Of a stretch of DNA of 8,886 nt, positions 1 to 4,808 are shown in pieces (position 1 is the first letter of the stretch; the number at the start of each line of letters is the position of its first letter). The stretch lies in NCBI GenBank assembly GCA_001786395.1, contig MFWN01000091.1:4120-13005 (forward strand), in the 5' to 3' direction. The DNA is from Candidatus Pacearchaeota archaeon RBG_13_36_9. GTDB lineage: Archaea; Nanobdellota; Nanobdellia; Pacearchaeales; GW2011-AR1. The notes beneath the pieces were generated by a model. It was not told the DNA's origin, made no database searches, and was given only the letters and a program-made list of their open reading frames with translations. The translations under genes were made by a program, and so were the position numbers.

Positions 1-349
1 CGAATCTAGAAGTCTGAGCATAGGGCCTGTCACAATAATGATCCTCTTCATTTGCGAACCAGAACATAATTGCCCCCTTGAAAGCCGCCCTTTTCAAATA
101 AAAAGTTTCCCAGTCTATTTGCTCATCTCCTTCCATATATAACGCCTGCTTAAACTCTCTGGGGTTTTCTGCGAAATATTTTCCATCAACTCTTGTGCTT
201 GGAGAGGCTATATTAATGCTTTTATCCATGTCAGAAATAAGGCTAATAGCCCGATTCTGCCACTTTGGCGCCCCAACAATAGGCCCTGCTAGAAATATCA
301 AATTTCCTTCAAATTCAGGGTAGTTAGGTGGCAAAATTACTCTTCCCAT
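1..349 (-). CDS. Nucleoside 2-deoxyribosyltransferase-like protein, 3' part cut off by window edge
   Basis: The first 116 codons are present and the C-terminus lies beyond the left edge. The translation starts MGRVILPPNYPEFEGN and then has FLAGPI (about residues 19-24), the opening strand and loop typical of nucleoside 2-deoxyribosyltransferase-like proteins. Further on, QIDWETFYLKRAA, then GAIMFWFANE, then AQTSRF match the conserved QIDWE...LFW...TSRFE order of that superfamily, in which the Glu of the WE pair is the candidate nucleophile. Such enzymes cleave or exchange N-glycosidic bonds of deoxynucleosides; the substrate here cannot be told. The ATG is supported by an in-frame TGA five codons upstream and a weak purine-rich stretch (AGAGAAGA) before it. 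It lies downstream of the YdjM-like gene on the same strand, separated by a gap of about 165 bases rich in inverted repeats. Confidence 0.75.
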   Translation of the reverse strand, partial: MGRVILPPNYPEFEGNLIFLAGPIVGAPKWQNRAISLISDMDKSINIASPSTRVDGKYFAENPREFKQALYMEGDEQIDWETFYLKRAAFKGAIMFWFANEEDHYCDRPYAQTSRF

Positions 350-387
350 GTTAAATCTTCTCTGTCAACGGACATAGGGTTGATATT

Positions 388-462
388 ATCTGCTGCAAGC
401 AGATTTTTGATACAATCTTTTTAAAGATTGTCACTCAGAATTAAATCTGAGGTTTTCACCTC
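388..462. repeat. Run of four consecutive short inverted repeats in an intergenic gap
   Basis: Four perfect inverted repeats follow one another. They are ATCTGCT/AGCAGAT (388-404, loop 3), ACAATCTTT/AAAGATTGT (412-431, loop 2), CTCAGA/TCTGAG (434-451, loop 6) and GAGGT/ACCTC (449-462). Read on the minus strand, the last has the loop GAAA. The strip forms most of the gap between the YdjM-like gene and the deoxyribosyltransferase-like gene, both minus, so on that strand it would be the 5' leader of the latter or the 3' trailer of the former. It does not fold as a tRNA: there is no T-arm consensus. It may be a structured leader, a small RNA or a processed 3' end. Confidence 0.55.
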
Positions 463-487
463 TATAATCCTCACTTATATTCCCTTT

Positions 488-507
488 AAAAAACTTTCTT
501 TTAAAAA
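488..507 (-). terminator. Oligo-T tracts after the YdjM-like gene
   Basis: On the minus strand, within 30 nt after the stop codon of the YdjM-like gene, there are T-runs of five, four and six bases (plus-strand A-runs at about 503-507, 499-503 shifted by T, and 488-493). Oligo-T stretches without a strong hairpin are the usual archaeal termination signal, so this is a reasonable terminator. The assignment rests on position and composition only. Confidence 0.4.
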
Positions 508-515
508 GCTTTTTC

Positions 516-1052
516 CTATAAAAACCCGCTTATTTTATGTCTTCTTTCTATGTGGATAAGCCACAAAACAAGTATTGCCGCATCAATAGAAGGCAGTATG
601 CTTTCATGCCAGGCAAGCGGAGCAAGGTTTATTATGTTTAAGCCTAAGGAGTAGGTTGAAAAGGGATAAAAAGGCATTATAAACCCTGCAAGAATCGAGT
701 CTAAGGCAAGATGCATAAAAACGCCAAAAGCAATTATTAGAAAAATATTTCTCAGTTTTAAGTGTCTCTCTCCAAGCTTCCTATTTTTAAATTTCCAGAA
801 TGGAACGGCTAGTATAACCGAAATTAAGGGGATAAATAAGTTATGAGAAAAAGTCCTGTGAACTTCTCCGATACTATAGCCAAAAAAACTTAAAAAATAA
901 TAAGCTGCAATATCTAAATCAGGAAGCAACCCCGCTAGCCCCCCAATTAAAACATAATGTAGAGGAAAAGCCCGCTTATTCCTCACAAAATAATCTCTGT
1001 ATAACTCTAGTAGTATTATAACAATCAGTATATGTGTGACTGCATGTGGCAT
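516..1052 (-). CDS. YdjM/DUF457-type integral membrane metal-dependent hydrolase-like protein
   Basis: A 178-residue polytopic membrane protein. It has the residue pattern of the DUF457/YdjM group (called metal-dependent hydrolases or LexA-regulated membrane proteins): an early THxL (H7), G-LLPDLD (44-47), HRTFSHN (65-71) and HLALDS (114-119). In this family the conserved His and Asp residues are thought to bind a metal at the membrane; the reaction is unproven, though a phospholipase-like activity has been suggested for relatives. About four hydrophobic segments are visible, at roughly 5-20, 33-57, 72-86 and 103-120, with another near 155-168. The ATG has a good GGTGA Shine-Dalgarno four bases upstream. 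It lies 73 bases after the PC4-like gene on the same strand, probably in one transcript. All key motif residues are present. Confidence 0.85.
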   Translation of the reverse strand: MPHAVTHILIVIILLELYRDYFVRNKRAFPLHYVLIGGLAGLLPDLDIAAYYFLSFFGYSIGEVHRTFSHNLFIPLISVILAVPFWKFKNRKLGERHLKLRNIFLIIAFGVFMHLALDSILAGFIMPFYPFSTYSLGLNIINLAPLAWHESILPSIDAAILVLWLIHIERRHKISGFL

Positions 1053-1056
1053 TTTT

Positions 1057-1061
1057 TCACC
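1057..1061 (-). promoter_or_regulatory. Shine-Dalgarno GGTGA of the YdjM-like gene
   Basis: On the minus strand GGTGA is followed by four A residues and then the ATG at 1052. It is complementary to the TCACC found near the 3' end of archaeal 16S rRNA. It overlaps the end of a GC-rich direct-repeat unit. Confidence 0.6.
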
Positions 1062-1113
1062 GAGCAGTTTTGCGAGTGAACCTTTTTGGTATCATCTCGA
1101 GCAGGACTGCGAG
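1061..1113. repeat. Two copies of a GC-rich 16-bp direct repeat
   Basis: CGAGCAGTTTTGCGAG (1061-1076) and CGAGCAGGACTGCGAG (1098-1113) match at 13 of 16 positions and begin 37 bp apart. Each is followed within a few bases by a C-run and then five or six T residues. Both stand out from the AT-rich surroundings and fill the gap between the PC4-like and YdjM-like genes. Their function is unknown: they could be a short dispersed genomic repeat or a binding site pair. Confidence 0.5.
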
Positions 1114-1125
1114 CCCTTTTTTCTT

Positions 1126-1524
1126 CTAATAGTCTTCTGCTTCTTGTGTTGGAGATTCTATTTTCTCTTCTATAACCTGCTTAGCAATAGGTTCGGCTTT
1201 CTTTCTTGTTCTTTTAGGCTTTGCTTCTTTTACTTCTGATTTTTCAGGCGCCTCTGCTGTGGTTGCTTTTGCCTCGCTTTTTTCAGCCGTTTCTGTTTTA
1301 ACTGCTCCTGCAGTAAGGTCTGCAGGGTCAATGCTGTTTATCAGCCCTTTAAATTCATCGAAGTTCTCAGCTGCGATTCTTGTTCCGGCTTTTGTAAATC
1401 CCGTGTATCTCTCTCCTGTAACAAATTCTCTTATTGTCAGGCCAATTTTTCCTCCAAAGTCATCAATTCTTACCACTACATCTGTTGTTTCATTCTTTTT
1501 TATCTTTCCTATGTCCTTTTCCAT
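1126..1524 (-). CDS. PC4-like ssDNA-binding protein with charged low-complexity tail
   Basis: 132 residues. Residues about 15-66 have the transcriptional coactivator p15/PC4 pattern: beta strand VVVRIDDFGGKIGLTIREF, then YTGFTKAGTRIAAENFDEFKGLINSID. In that family, IREF..., a G-[KR]-G-type loop, and a final helix 'W/F..L...I..ID' build a dimeric single-strand-binding fold. The remaining half (67-132) is a low-complexity Ala/Glu/Lys/Thr tail. It contains a basic KPKRTRKK patch (about 103-110) before an acidic end, reminiscent of histone-like tails, and could add nonspecific nucleic-acid binding. Likely roles are transcription or ssDNA handling. The ATG lies about 26 nt from a TATA-like element, so the transcript is probably leaderless; an AAGGA also lies about 7 nt upstream. 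It is transcribed divergently from the KaiC-like gene. Confidence 0.75.
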   Translation of the reverse strand: MEKDIGKIKKNETTDVVVRIDDFGGKIGLTIREFVTGERYTGFTKAGTRIAAENFDEFKGLINSIDPADLTAGAVKTETAEKSEAKATTAEAPEKSEVKEAKPKRTRKKAEPIAKQVIEEKIESPTQEAEDY

Positions 1525-1545
1525 GATTATTCCTTATTTTTTTAC

Positions 1546-1555
1546 ATTTATAATG
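1546..1555 (-). promoter_or_regulatory. TATA-like box of the PC4-like gene
   Basis: On the minus strand ATTATAAATG is centred about 26 nt before the ATG at 1524, the spacing expected of a leaderless archaeal promoter. A second possible TATA-like element, CTTTTATACC, lies about 18 nt further upstream. Confidence 0.5.
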
Positions 1556-1622
1556 TTTGTGGTGGTATAAAAGAACTTAGAGAGTGCTGTTGAGTAATAG
1601 AGAATCGATGGCTAATCCAAAA

Positions 1623-1631
1623 CTATATAAA
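1623..1631 (+). promoter_or_regulatory. TATA-like box upstream of the KaiC-like gene
   Basis: CTATATAAAT is preceded by CCAAAA, which fits a purine-rich BRE. The predicted transcription start, about 25 nt downstream, is near 1652-1654. That coincides with an ATG at 1654 and lies just before the 28-bp inverted repeat at 1657. The KaiC-like ATG is another 70 nt on, so this promoter would give an unusually long leader compared with the other genes here. A weaker A/T element (CAAATAAAAA, about 1699-1708) lies nearer to that ATG. Confidence 0.5.
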
Positions 1632-1656
1632 TTAGCATTTATTTAGTCTAATTATG

Positions 1657-1684
1657 CCAAAAATATGCTGTAAGATATTTTTGG
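1657..1684. repeat. Perfect 10-bp inverted repeat downstream of the KaiC-like promoter
   Basis: CCAAAAATAT (1657-1666) and ATATTTTTGG (1675-1684) are exact reverse complements with an 8-bp spacer GCTGTAAG. The repeat sits directly after the predicted transcription start and before the KaiC-like start codon. It could be a repressor operator, or a hairpin in the leader RNA. Confidence 0.6.
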
Positions 1685-1724
1685 TCATCCCAAAAATTCA
1701 AATAAAAACAAGAAAATTTTTAAT

Positions 1725-2462
1725 ATGTCAAAAAAGAGCAGTTTAGGTGATATTGAGCGAATACCTTCTGGAATTAAAGGGCTGGATAAGGTAATAGAGG
1801 GGGGGTTTGAAAAAAACAGCGTGATTCTTGTCAGCGGAAGCGGAGGCTCTGGAAAGACTATTTTTGGGATAAGCTTCCTGCTTGAAGGAATAAATAAATT
1901 CAACGAGACTGCAGTTTATATTTCCTTTGAAGAGAACAAAGAGAAGTTCTATAGGCATATGTCTCGGTTTGGATGGGACCTTTCTGATTTGGAAAAAAAA
2001 GGAAAATTCGTTTTTATAAAATACACTCCTGAAAAAATAGCGAGGATTGTAAAAGAAGGAGGTAAAGACATAGGAAAAGAATTAAAAGAGTTAAATGCAA
2101 AAAGAATTGTTATAGACTCTCTTTCAGCTTACACCGTATTGTTTGAAAAAGAGTCTGAGCAGAGAAAAATGCTTGTCGATTTGTTCGAGATGATTGATGG
2201 ATGGGATTGCACCGCTATTGTCATAGCTGAAGAAAATCCCTCTTTGGAAAAATATCATTCTTCAGTCATGGGGTTCATGGCAGATGCTATAATCTATCTT
2301 TATAACATAATAAAGGACAACCGTTCACTAATAAGGGGCATGCAGATAGCAAAAATGAGAGGAACGAGGCATGCCTTTAATATTTTCCCTTTCTCCATTG
2401 GGGATAAAGGCATAGAAGCCTCTCCTGAAGATTCTTTATACGGCATAAGTTCTAAGAAGTAG
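1725..2462 (+). CDS. KaiC/RAD55-type RecA-superfamily ATPase, single domain
   Basis: A 245-residue single RecA-like ATPase domain of the KaiC/RAD55/GvpD group. The N-terminus has IPSGIKGLDKVIEGGF (13-28), the usual entry to this fold. Walker A is GSGGSGKT (38-45). The catalytic-glutamate segment is SFEE (67-70) and Walker B is RIVIDS (127-132). A C-terminal KMRGTRHA corresponds to the K-x-R-type element that reaches the neighbouring subunit's nucleotide. These proteins are cytoplasmic, oligomeric, regulatory ATPases; archaeal genomes carry several, mostly of unknown client, and this one has only one of the two domains of cyanobacterial KaiC. No Shine-Dalgarno is visible and the leader carries a perfect inverted repeat. 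Its 3' end overlaps the convergent TrmB-type gene by 11 bases. The TrmB neighbour is a possible functional partner, but nothing in the sequence proves it. Confidence 0.88.
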   Translation: MSKKSSLGDIERIPSGIKGLDKVIEGGFEKNSVILVSGSGGSGKTIFGISFLLEGINKFNETAVYISFEENKEKFYRHMSRFGWDLSDLEKKGKFVFIKYTPEKIARIVKEGGKDIGKELKELNAKRIVIDSLSAYTVLFEKESEQRKMLVDLFEMIDGWDCTAIVIAEENPSLEKYHSSVMGFMADAIIYLYNIIKDNRSLIRGMQIAKMRGTRHAFNIFPFSIGDKGIEASPEDSLYGISSKK

Positions 2463-3213
2463 GTATGTTTTTTTTAGCTTGTTTCCACATGATATGGAAA
2501 TATTTTCTGAAGCTCTCTGCAACTGCTTCACTTTCTATTATTATAGTTATAGGCTCTTTAGTTATGACATAAAGTGCGACTTTATTTTTCCAGGTTATAA
2601 CCGAAGCAGGCATCTCTAGTCCCCTTGGAAAAAACCTGAAATGCGTATTTTTAAACTTCTTTCTGGCATTGTAAAGAGATTGATATTTTTCATTAAGTAT
2701 CATCTTATAAACTATACCCATCTTGTCCCTTACTTTCTCTTTTTCATTGAAATAAGTTTCCCATGATTCTGGTTGTTCAGTCAGCCCCCAGCCAAGCATT
2801 TCATCTCCTTTCTTGCAGTCTTTTACATTGATGTCATACACTGTTTTTGCTCCTTCAAAACCAGTATATACCTTGACTTCTGCCTTTGCACTGTTGACCT
2901 GCTTTAATATCAGCTCAGGGATTATTTTCTTTATTTCATTTTTTTCTGACTCCAGCTCCTTGCTTTTGCCCTCTAAAAAATCCAATATCCTTTCAGGGCT
3001 TGCCGCTTCAAAATATCGGACATTGTTTTTTATTGTGTATGATGCAAGCCCCTTTTTTGAAAGCCTATCAAGCACTTCATAAACCTTGGACCCTGAAATT
3101 CCTGATTTTTTTGTAATGTTCCAGGTGGTGGACGAACCCAGCTCAAGCAATGCTAGGTATATCTTTATCTCTCCATCTGTCAATCCTATCCGCTTCAGAG
3201 ATGATTCAATCAT
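2452..3213 (-). CDS. TrmB-family transcriptional regulator
   Basis: 253 residues. The N-terminal winged helix-turn-helix (about 1-72) reads LKRIGLTDGEIKIYLALLELGSS..., with KKSGISGSKVYEVLDRLSKKGL as the recognition region and RYFEAASPERILDFLE as the wing end, a textbook TrmB opening. A Lys/Glu-rich helix (about 80-104) can form the dimer coiled coil. A C-terminal phospholipase-D-like effector domain follows, with AEVKVYTGFEGAKTVYD and further on KVALYVITKEPITIIIES...F...W. Family members bind sugars or other small molecules and switch sugar or central-metabolism genes; the ligand here is unknown. The ATG is about 26 nt from a TATA-like ATTTAAAAG, so it is probably leaderless. It is divergent from the beta-barrel-like gene with a 94-base shared promoter region, which makes that gene a candidate target. 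Confidence 0.88.
   Translation of the reverse strand: MIESSLKRIGLTDGEIKIYLALLELGSSTTWNITKKSGISGSKVYEVLDRLSKKGLASYTIKNNVRYFEAASPERILDFLEGKSKELESEKNEIKKIIPELILKQVNSAKAEVKVYTGFEGAKTVYDINVKDCKKGDEMLGWGLTEQPESWETYFNEKEKVRDKMGIVYKMILNEKYQSLYNARKKFKNTHFRFFPRGLEMPASVITWKNKVALYVITKEPITIIIESEAVAESFRKYFHIMWKQAKKNIPTS
2468..2475 (+). terminator. T8 tract just after the KaiC-like gene
   Basis: Eight T residues begin five bases past the TAG of the KaiC-like gene. This is a typical archaeal oligo-T terminator, and it lies inside the 3' coding end of the convergent TrmB-type gene. Confidence 0.45.
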
Positions 3214-3233
3214 CCTTAGATGATGTATTTAAG

Positions 3234-3245
3234 GCTTTTAAATAT
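3234..3245 (-). promoter_or_regulatory. TATA-like box of the TrmB-type gene
   Basis: On the minus strand AATATTTAAAAG is centred about 26 nt before the ATG at 3213, giving a leaderless mRNA. Between it and the start codon there is an imperfect inverted repeat (CCTTA...TAAGG, about 3215-3234) that could serve autoregulation. Confidence 0.45.
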
Positions 3246-3276
3246 TGCTATTGTTACGTATATGGGGGGAGATAAT

Positions 3277-3285
3277 ATTTATAAA
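3277..3285 (+). promoter_or_regulatory. TATA-like box of the beta-barrel-like gene
   Basis: ATTTATAAA is preceded by a G/A-rich stretch and centred about 27 nt before the ATG at 3308. This spacing supports that ATG, rather than the in-frame ATG at 3245, as the start of a leaderless transcript. Confidence 0.55.
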
Positions 3286-3307
3286 CAAGTCCTTTAGAGT
3301 CATTACT

Positions 3308-4066
3308 ATGAAAGGACAAAATAATAATTCAGCAGATGAAGGAAGAACAGATTGGAGAAAATTAAAATCTTTAATTTTACTAGTAGGGGCTTTATTTGCA
3401 GGCCAGACTAAAGCACAGGAAAGGCCATTTTATCAGGGAGCTTCCCTTGATACGCGCATTGCTTCGCAATATCTTGCAGGAAAAGCTGGATTTATTATTG
3501 AAGATGAGCCAGTTATGCAGAACTGCTTAAACATAGATACAAAAGCAGGTTCATTTTATGCATGGTCAAATACTATAATTGACAGCAAAGATACCAGCGA
3601 AGTTGATTTGGGATGGATTAGTCCTGCAGCAACAAGCGCTCATTTTGGCGCGAACCTGACTGTAGGCACATATACTTATCCTAATTCAGAAAAAAATTGG
3701 AAAGAATGGGACTTAGAAGCAGGAGTAAATTTTTTTGCAAGAGGCCTGCCTTTGAATGCAAACCTCTATGTTGCAACAAGCCTGACAGCTAATGGGGATT
3801 CGTCTAACCTTGTTAAATTAACAGCTGGAAAAAGTTTTGATTTAGGGAAATTTAAAACAGGCCTTGAGGGGTCAGTTGTTTATTCTGATAAATATTATTC
3901 CAAAGATAAAGGATTTTCTCATGCTACAATAAGAGCCGAACTCGCAAGAGAAATAACAAAAGGCCCTGAATTATATGTCTATGGGATTGTTCAGGAAGAA
4001 TTAGGGCGATTTGAAAAGGTTGAAGATTCTGTAATGGGGGGTGCCGGAGTTAGGTACAAGTTTTAA
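3308..4066 (+). CDS. Secreted protein resembling a bacterial outer-membrane beta-barrel (porin-like)
   Basis: 252 residues from the chosen ATG. After an unusually long polar N-terminus (1-20), a hydrophobic core SLILLVGALFAG (21-32) and a cleavage-like TKA|Q (34-37) make a signal peptide. The mature part is Gly/Tyr/aromatic-rich with alternating polar and hydrophobic residues. It runs through DTRIASQYLAGKAGF, DEPVMQ, a FYAWSN strand, SEVDLGW (97-103), YTYPNSEKNW, NFFARGLPLNANLYVATS and further strands, and ends GGAGVRYKF. The order 'Y-L-.-G, .-PV-Q, .-W-N, EVDL, Y-.-YP' is what I associate with bacterial TorF-like porin families. The C-terminal Phe with aromatic/hydrophobic alternation matches a BamA-recognised beta-signal. 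The earlier in-frame ATG at 3245 is less likely, since it would lie upstream of the TATA box. Such a protein is odd in an archaeal context. A secreted non-porin beta-sandwich is the alternative. Confidence 0.6.
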   Translation: MKGQNNNSADEGRTDWRKLKSLILLVGALFAGQTKAQERPFYQGASLDTRIASQYLAGKAGFIIEDEPVMQNCLNIDTKAGSFYAWSNTIIDSKDTSEVDLGWISPAATSAHFGANLTVGTYTYPNSEKNWKEWDLEAGVNFFARGLPLNANLYVATSLTANGDSSNLVKLTAGKSFDLGKFKTGLEGSVVYSDKYYSKDKGFSHATIRAELAREITKGPELYVYGIVQEELGRFEKVEDSVMGGAGVRYKF

Positions 4067-4067
4067 G

Positions 4068-4808
4068 ATGGAAATGCCAATATCAGAGACCTACGAACAA
4101 GAGCTTATATATATGCCATATAGAAAATCACTTGAAAGAGTAACACAAATTATTTGCTCTCAGGTTCCTCGATTAGGGAGGGTATTGGATTTAATGTGTG
4201 GCACAGGCGATTTATTAAGAGGGATTACCTTTTTAAGAAGAAGTCTGCATCTTCAAGGGGTTGATATAGACCAAGAGTATATTAAACATGCAAGGCAAAA
4301 ATGTCCTGAAGTAGAGTTTGAGGTTGGAGATGTGCTCGAATGGAATCCAAGGGAGAAGTACGATGCAGTCCTCTGCACAGGAGATCTTCATCATATCCCT
4401 TATGAAAGACAAGAGGAAATGATAGGAAGAATGGCTTCAATGGTTAAACCTGAAGGATTTGTTTTAATATCTGATTGTTACATTGATGATTATTCAAATG
4501 AGCTTGAAAGAAAATTAGCTGCTGCCAAATTAGGATATGAGTACTTAATTTCCACAATTAAAAATGGTGCTCCTGATGATGTTGTTGCAGCTACTGCAGA
4601 CATTTTAAAAAATGATATTATGATGCACGAATTCAAAACTTCACTAAAGAAGAGAATGCCTGCCTTTAAGGGGCATTTTAAGACTGTTGAAGTAGAAAAA
4701 ACTTGGCCAAAAGAAGAGACCGAATATGGAGATTATATTGCTGTACTAAAAAATAAATACGCCGCCACCGCAAACCGAACAGAAGTGTTCAGTTTATCTA
4801 CTTTTTAA
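4068..4808 (+). CDS. Class I SAM-dependent methyltransferase
   Basis: 246 residues with a Rossmann-type SAM domain. Motif I is VLDLMCGTGDLL (39-50), the acidic end of strand 2 is GVDID (64-68), and D88 follows in EVGDVLEW. YDAVLCTGDLHHIP (98-111) is the motif IV/post-motif region seen in UbiE-like and Methyltransf_25-type enzymes, and VKPEGFVLISD matches the following strand. The last about 120 residues, with a Lys/Glu-rich helical stretch, are not diagnostic, so the substrate is unknown. I prefer the ATG one base after the stop of the barrel-like gene over a GTG at 4041, since the GTG lies inside that gene and lacks a clear Shine-Dalgarno. The AGGT at 4052-4055 is a weak candidate for the ATG. 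The tight spacing implies co-transcription with the barrel-like gene. Its stop overlaps that of the convergent SDR gene. Confidence 0.85.
   Translation: MEMPISETYEQELIYMPYRKSLERVTQIICSQVPRLGRVLDLMCGTGDLLRGITFLRRSLHLQGVDIDQEYIKHARQKCPEVEFEVGDVLEWNPREKYDAVLCTGDLHHIPYERQEEMIGRMASMVKPEGFVLISDCYIDDYSNELERKLAAAKLGYEYLISTIKNGAPDDVVAATADILKNDIMMHEFKTSLKKRMPAFKGHFKTVEVEKTWPKEETEYGDYIAVLKNKYAATANRTEVFSLSTF

Noticed and set aside
380..475. A tRNA gene or a C/D-box RNA in the hairpin-rich gap
   Set aside because: There is no T-arm GTTCRA consensus, no 7-bp acceptor stem enclosing the hairpins, and no properly spaced C (RTGATGA) and D (CTGA) boxes.
388..1113. A CRISPR array built from the short repeats
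   Set aside because: The inverted repeats differ in sequence from one another, and the 16-bp direct repeat has only two copies with a 21-bp gap. No Cas gene is present.
1036..1570. Plus-strand open frames over the PC4-like and YdjM-like region (1036-1239 and 1259-1570)
   Set aside because: They run antisense to the well-supported PC4-like gene or through the GC-rich direct repeats; translations are Phe/Ser-rich with no domain.
1685..1958. Minus-strand open frames inside the KaiC-like gene
   Set aside because: They are shadows of a gene with intact Walker motifs; no promoter or Shine-Dalgarno supports them.
1725..2462. A circadian-clock KaiC
   Set aside because: Only one RecA-like domain is present, with no KaiA or KaiB nearby; it fits the broad archaeal RAD55/KaiC-like group.
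2813..3082. Plus-strand open frame inside the TrmB-type gene
   Set aside because: Antisense shadow of a full-length TrmB protein; low-complexity Ser/Phe translation.
3245..3307. A longer N-terminus of the beta-barrel-like protein starting at 3245
   Set aside because: The segment contains the TATA-like box, and would add an unlikely hydrophobic stretch before the signal peptide.
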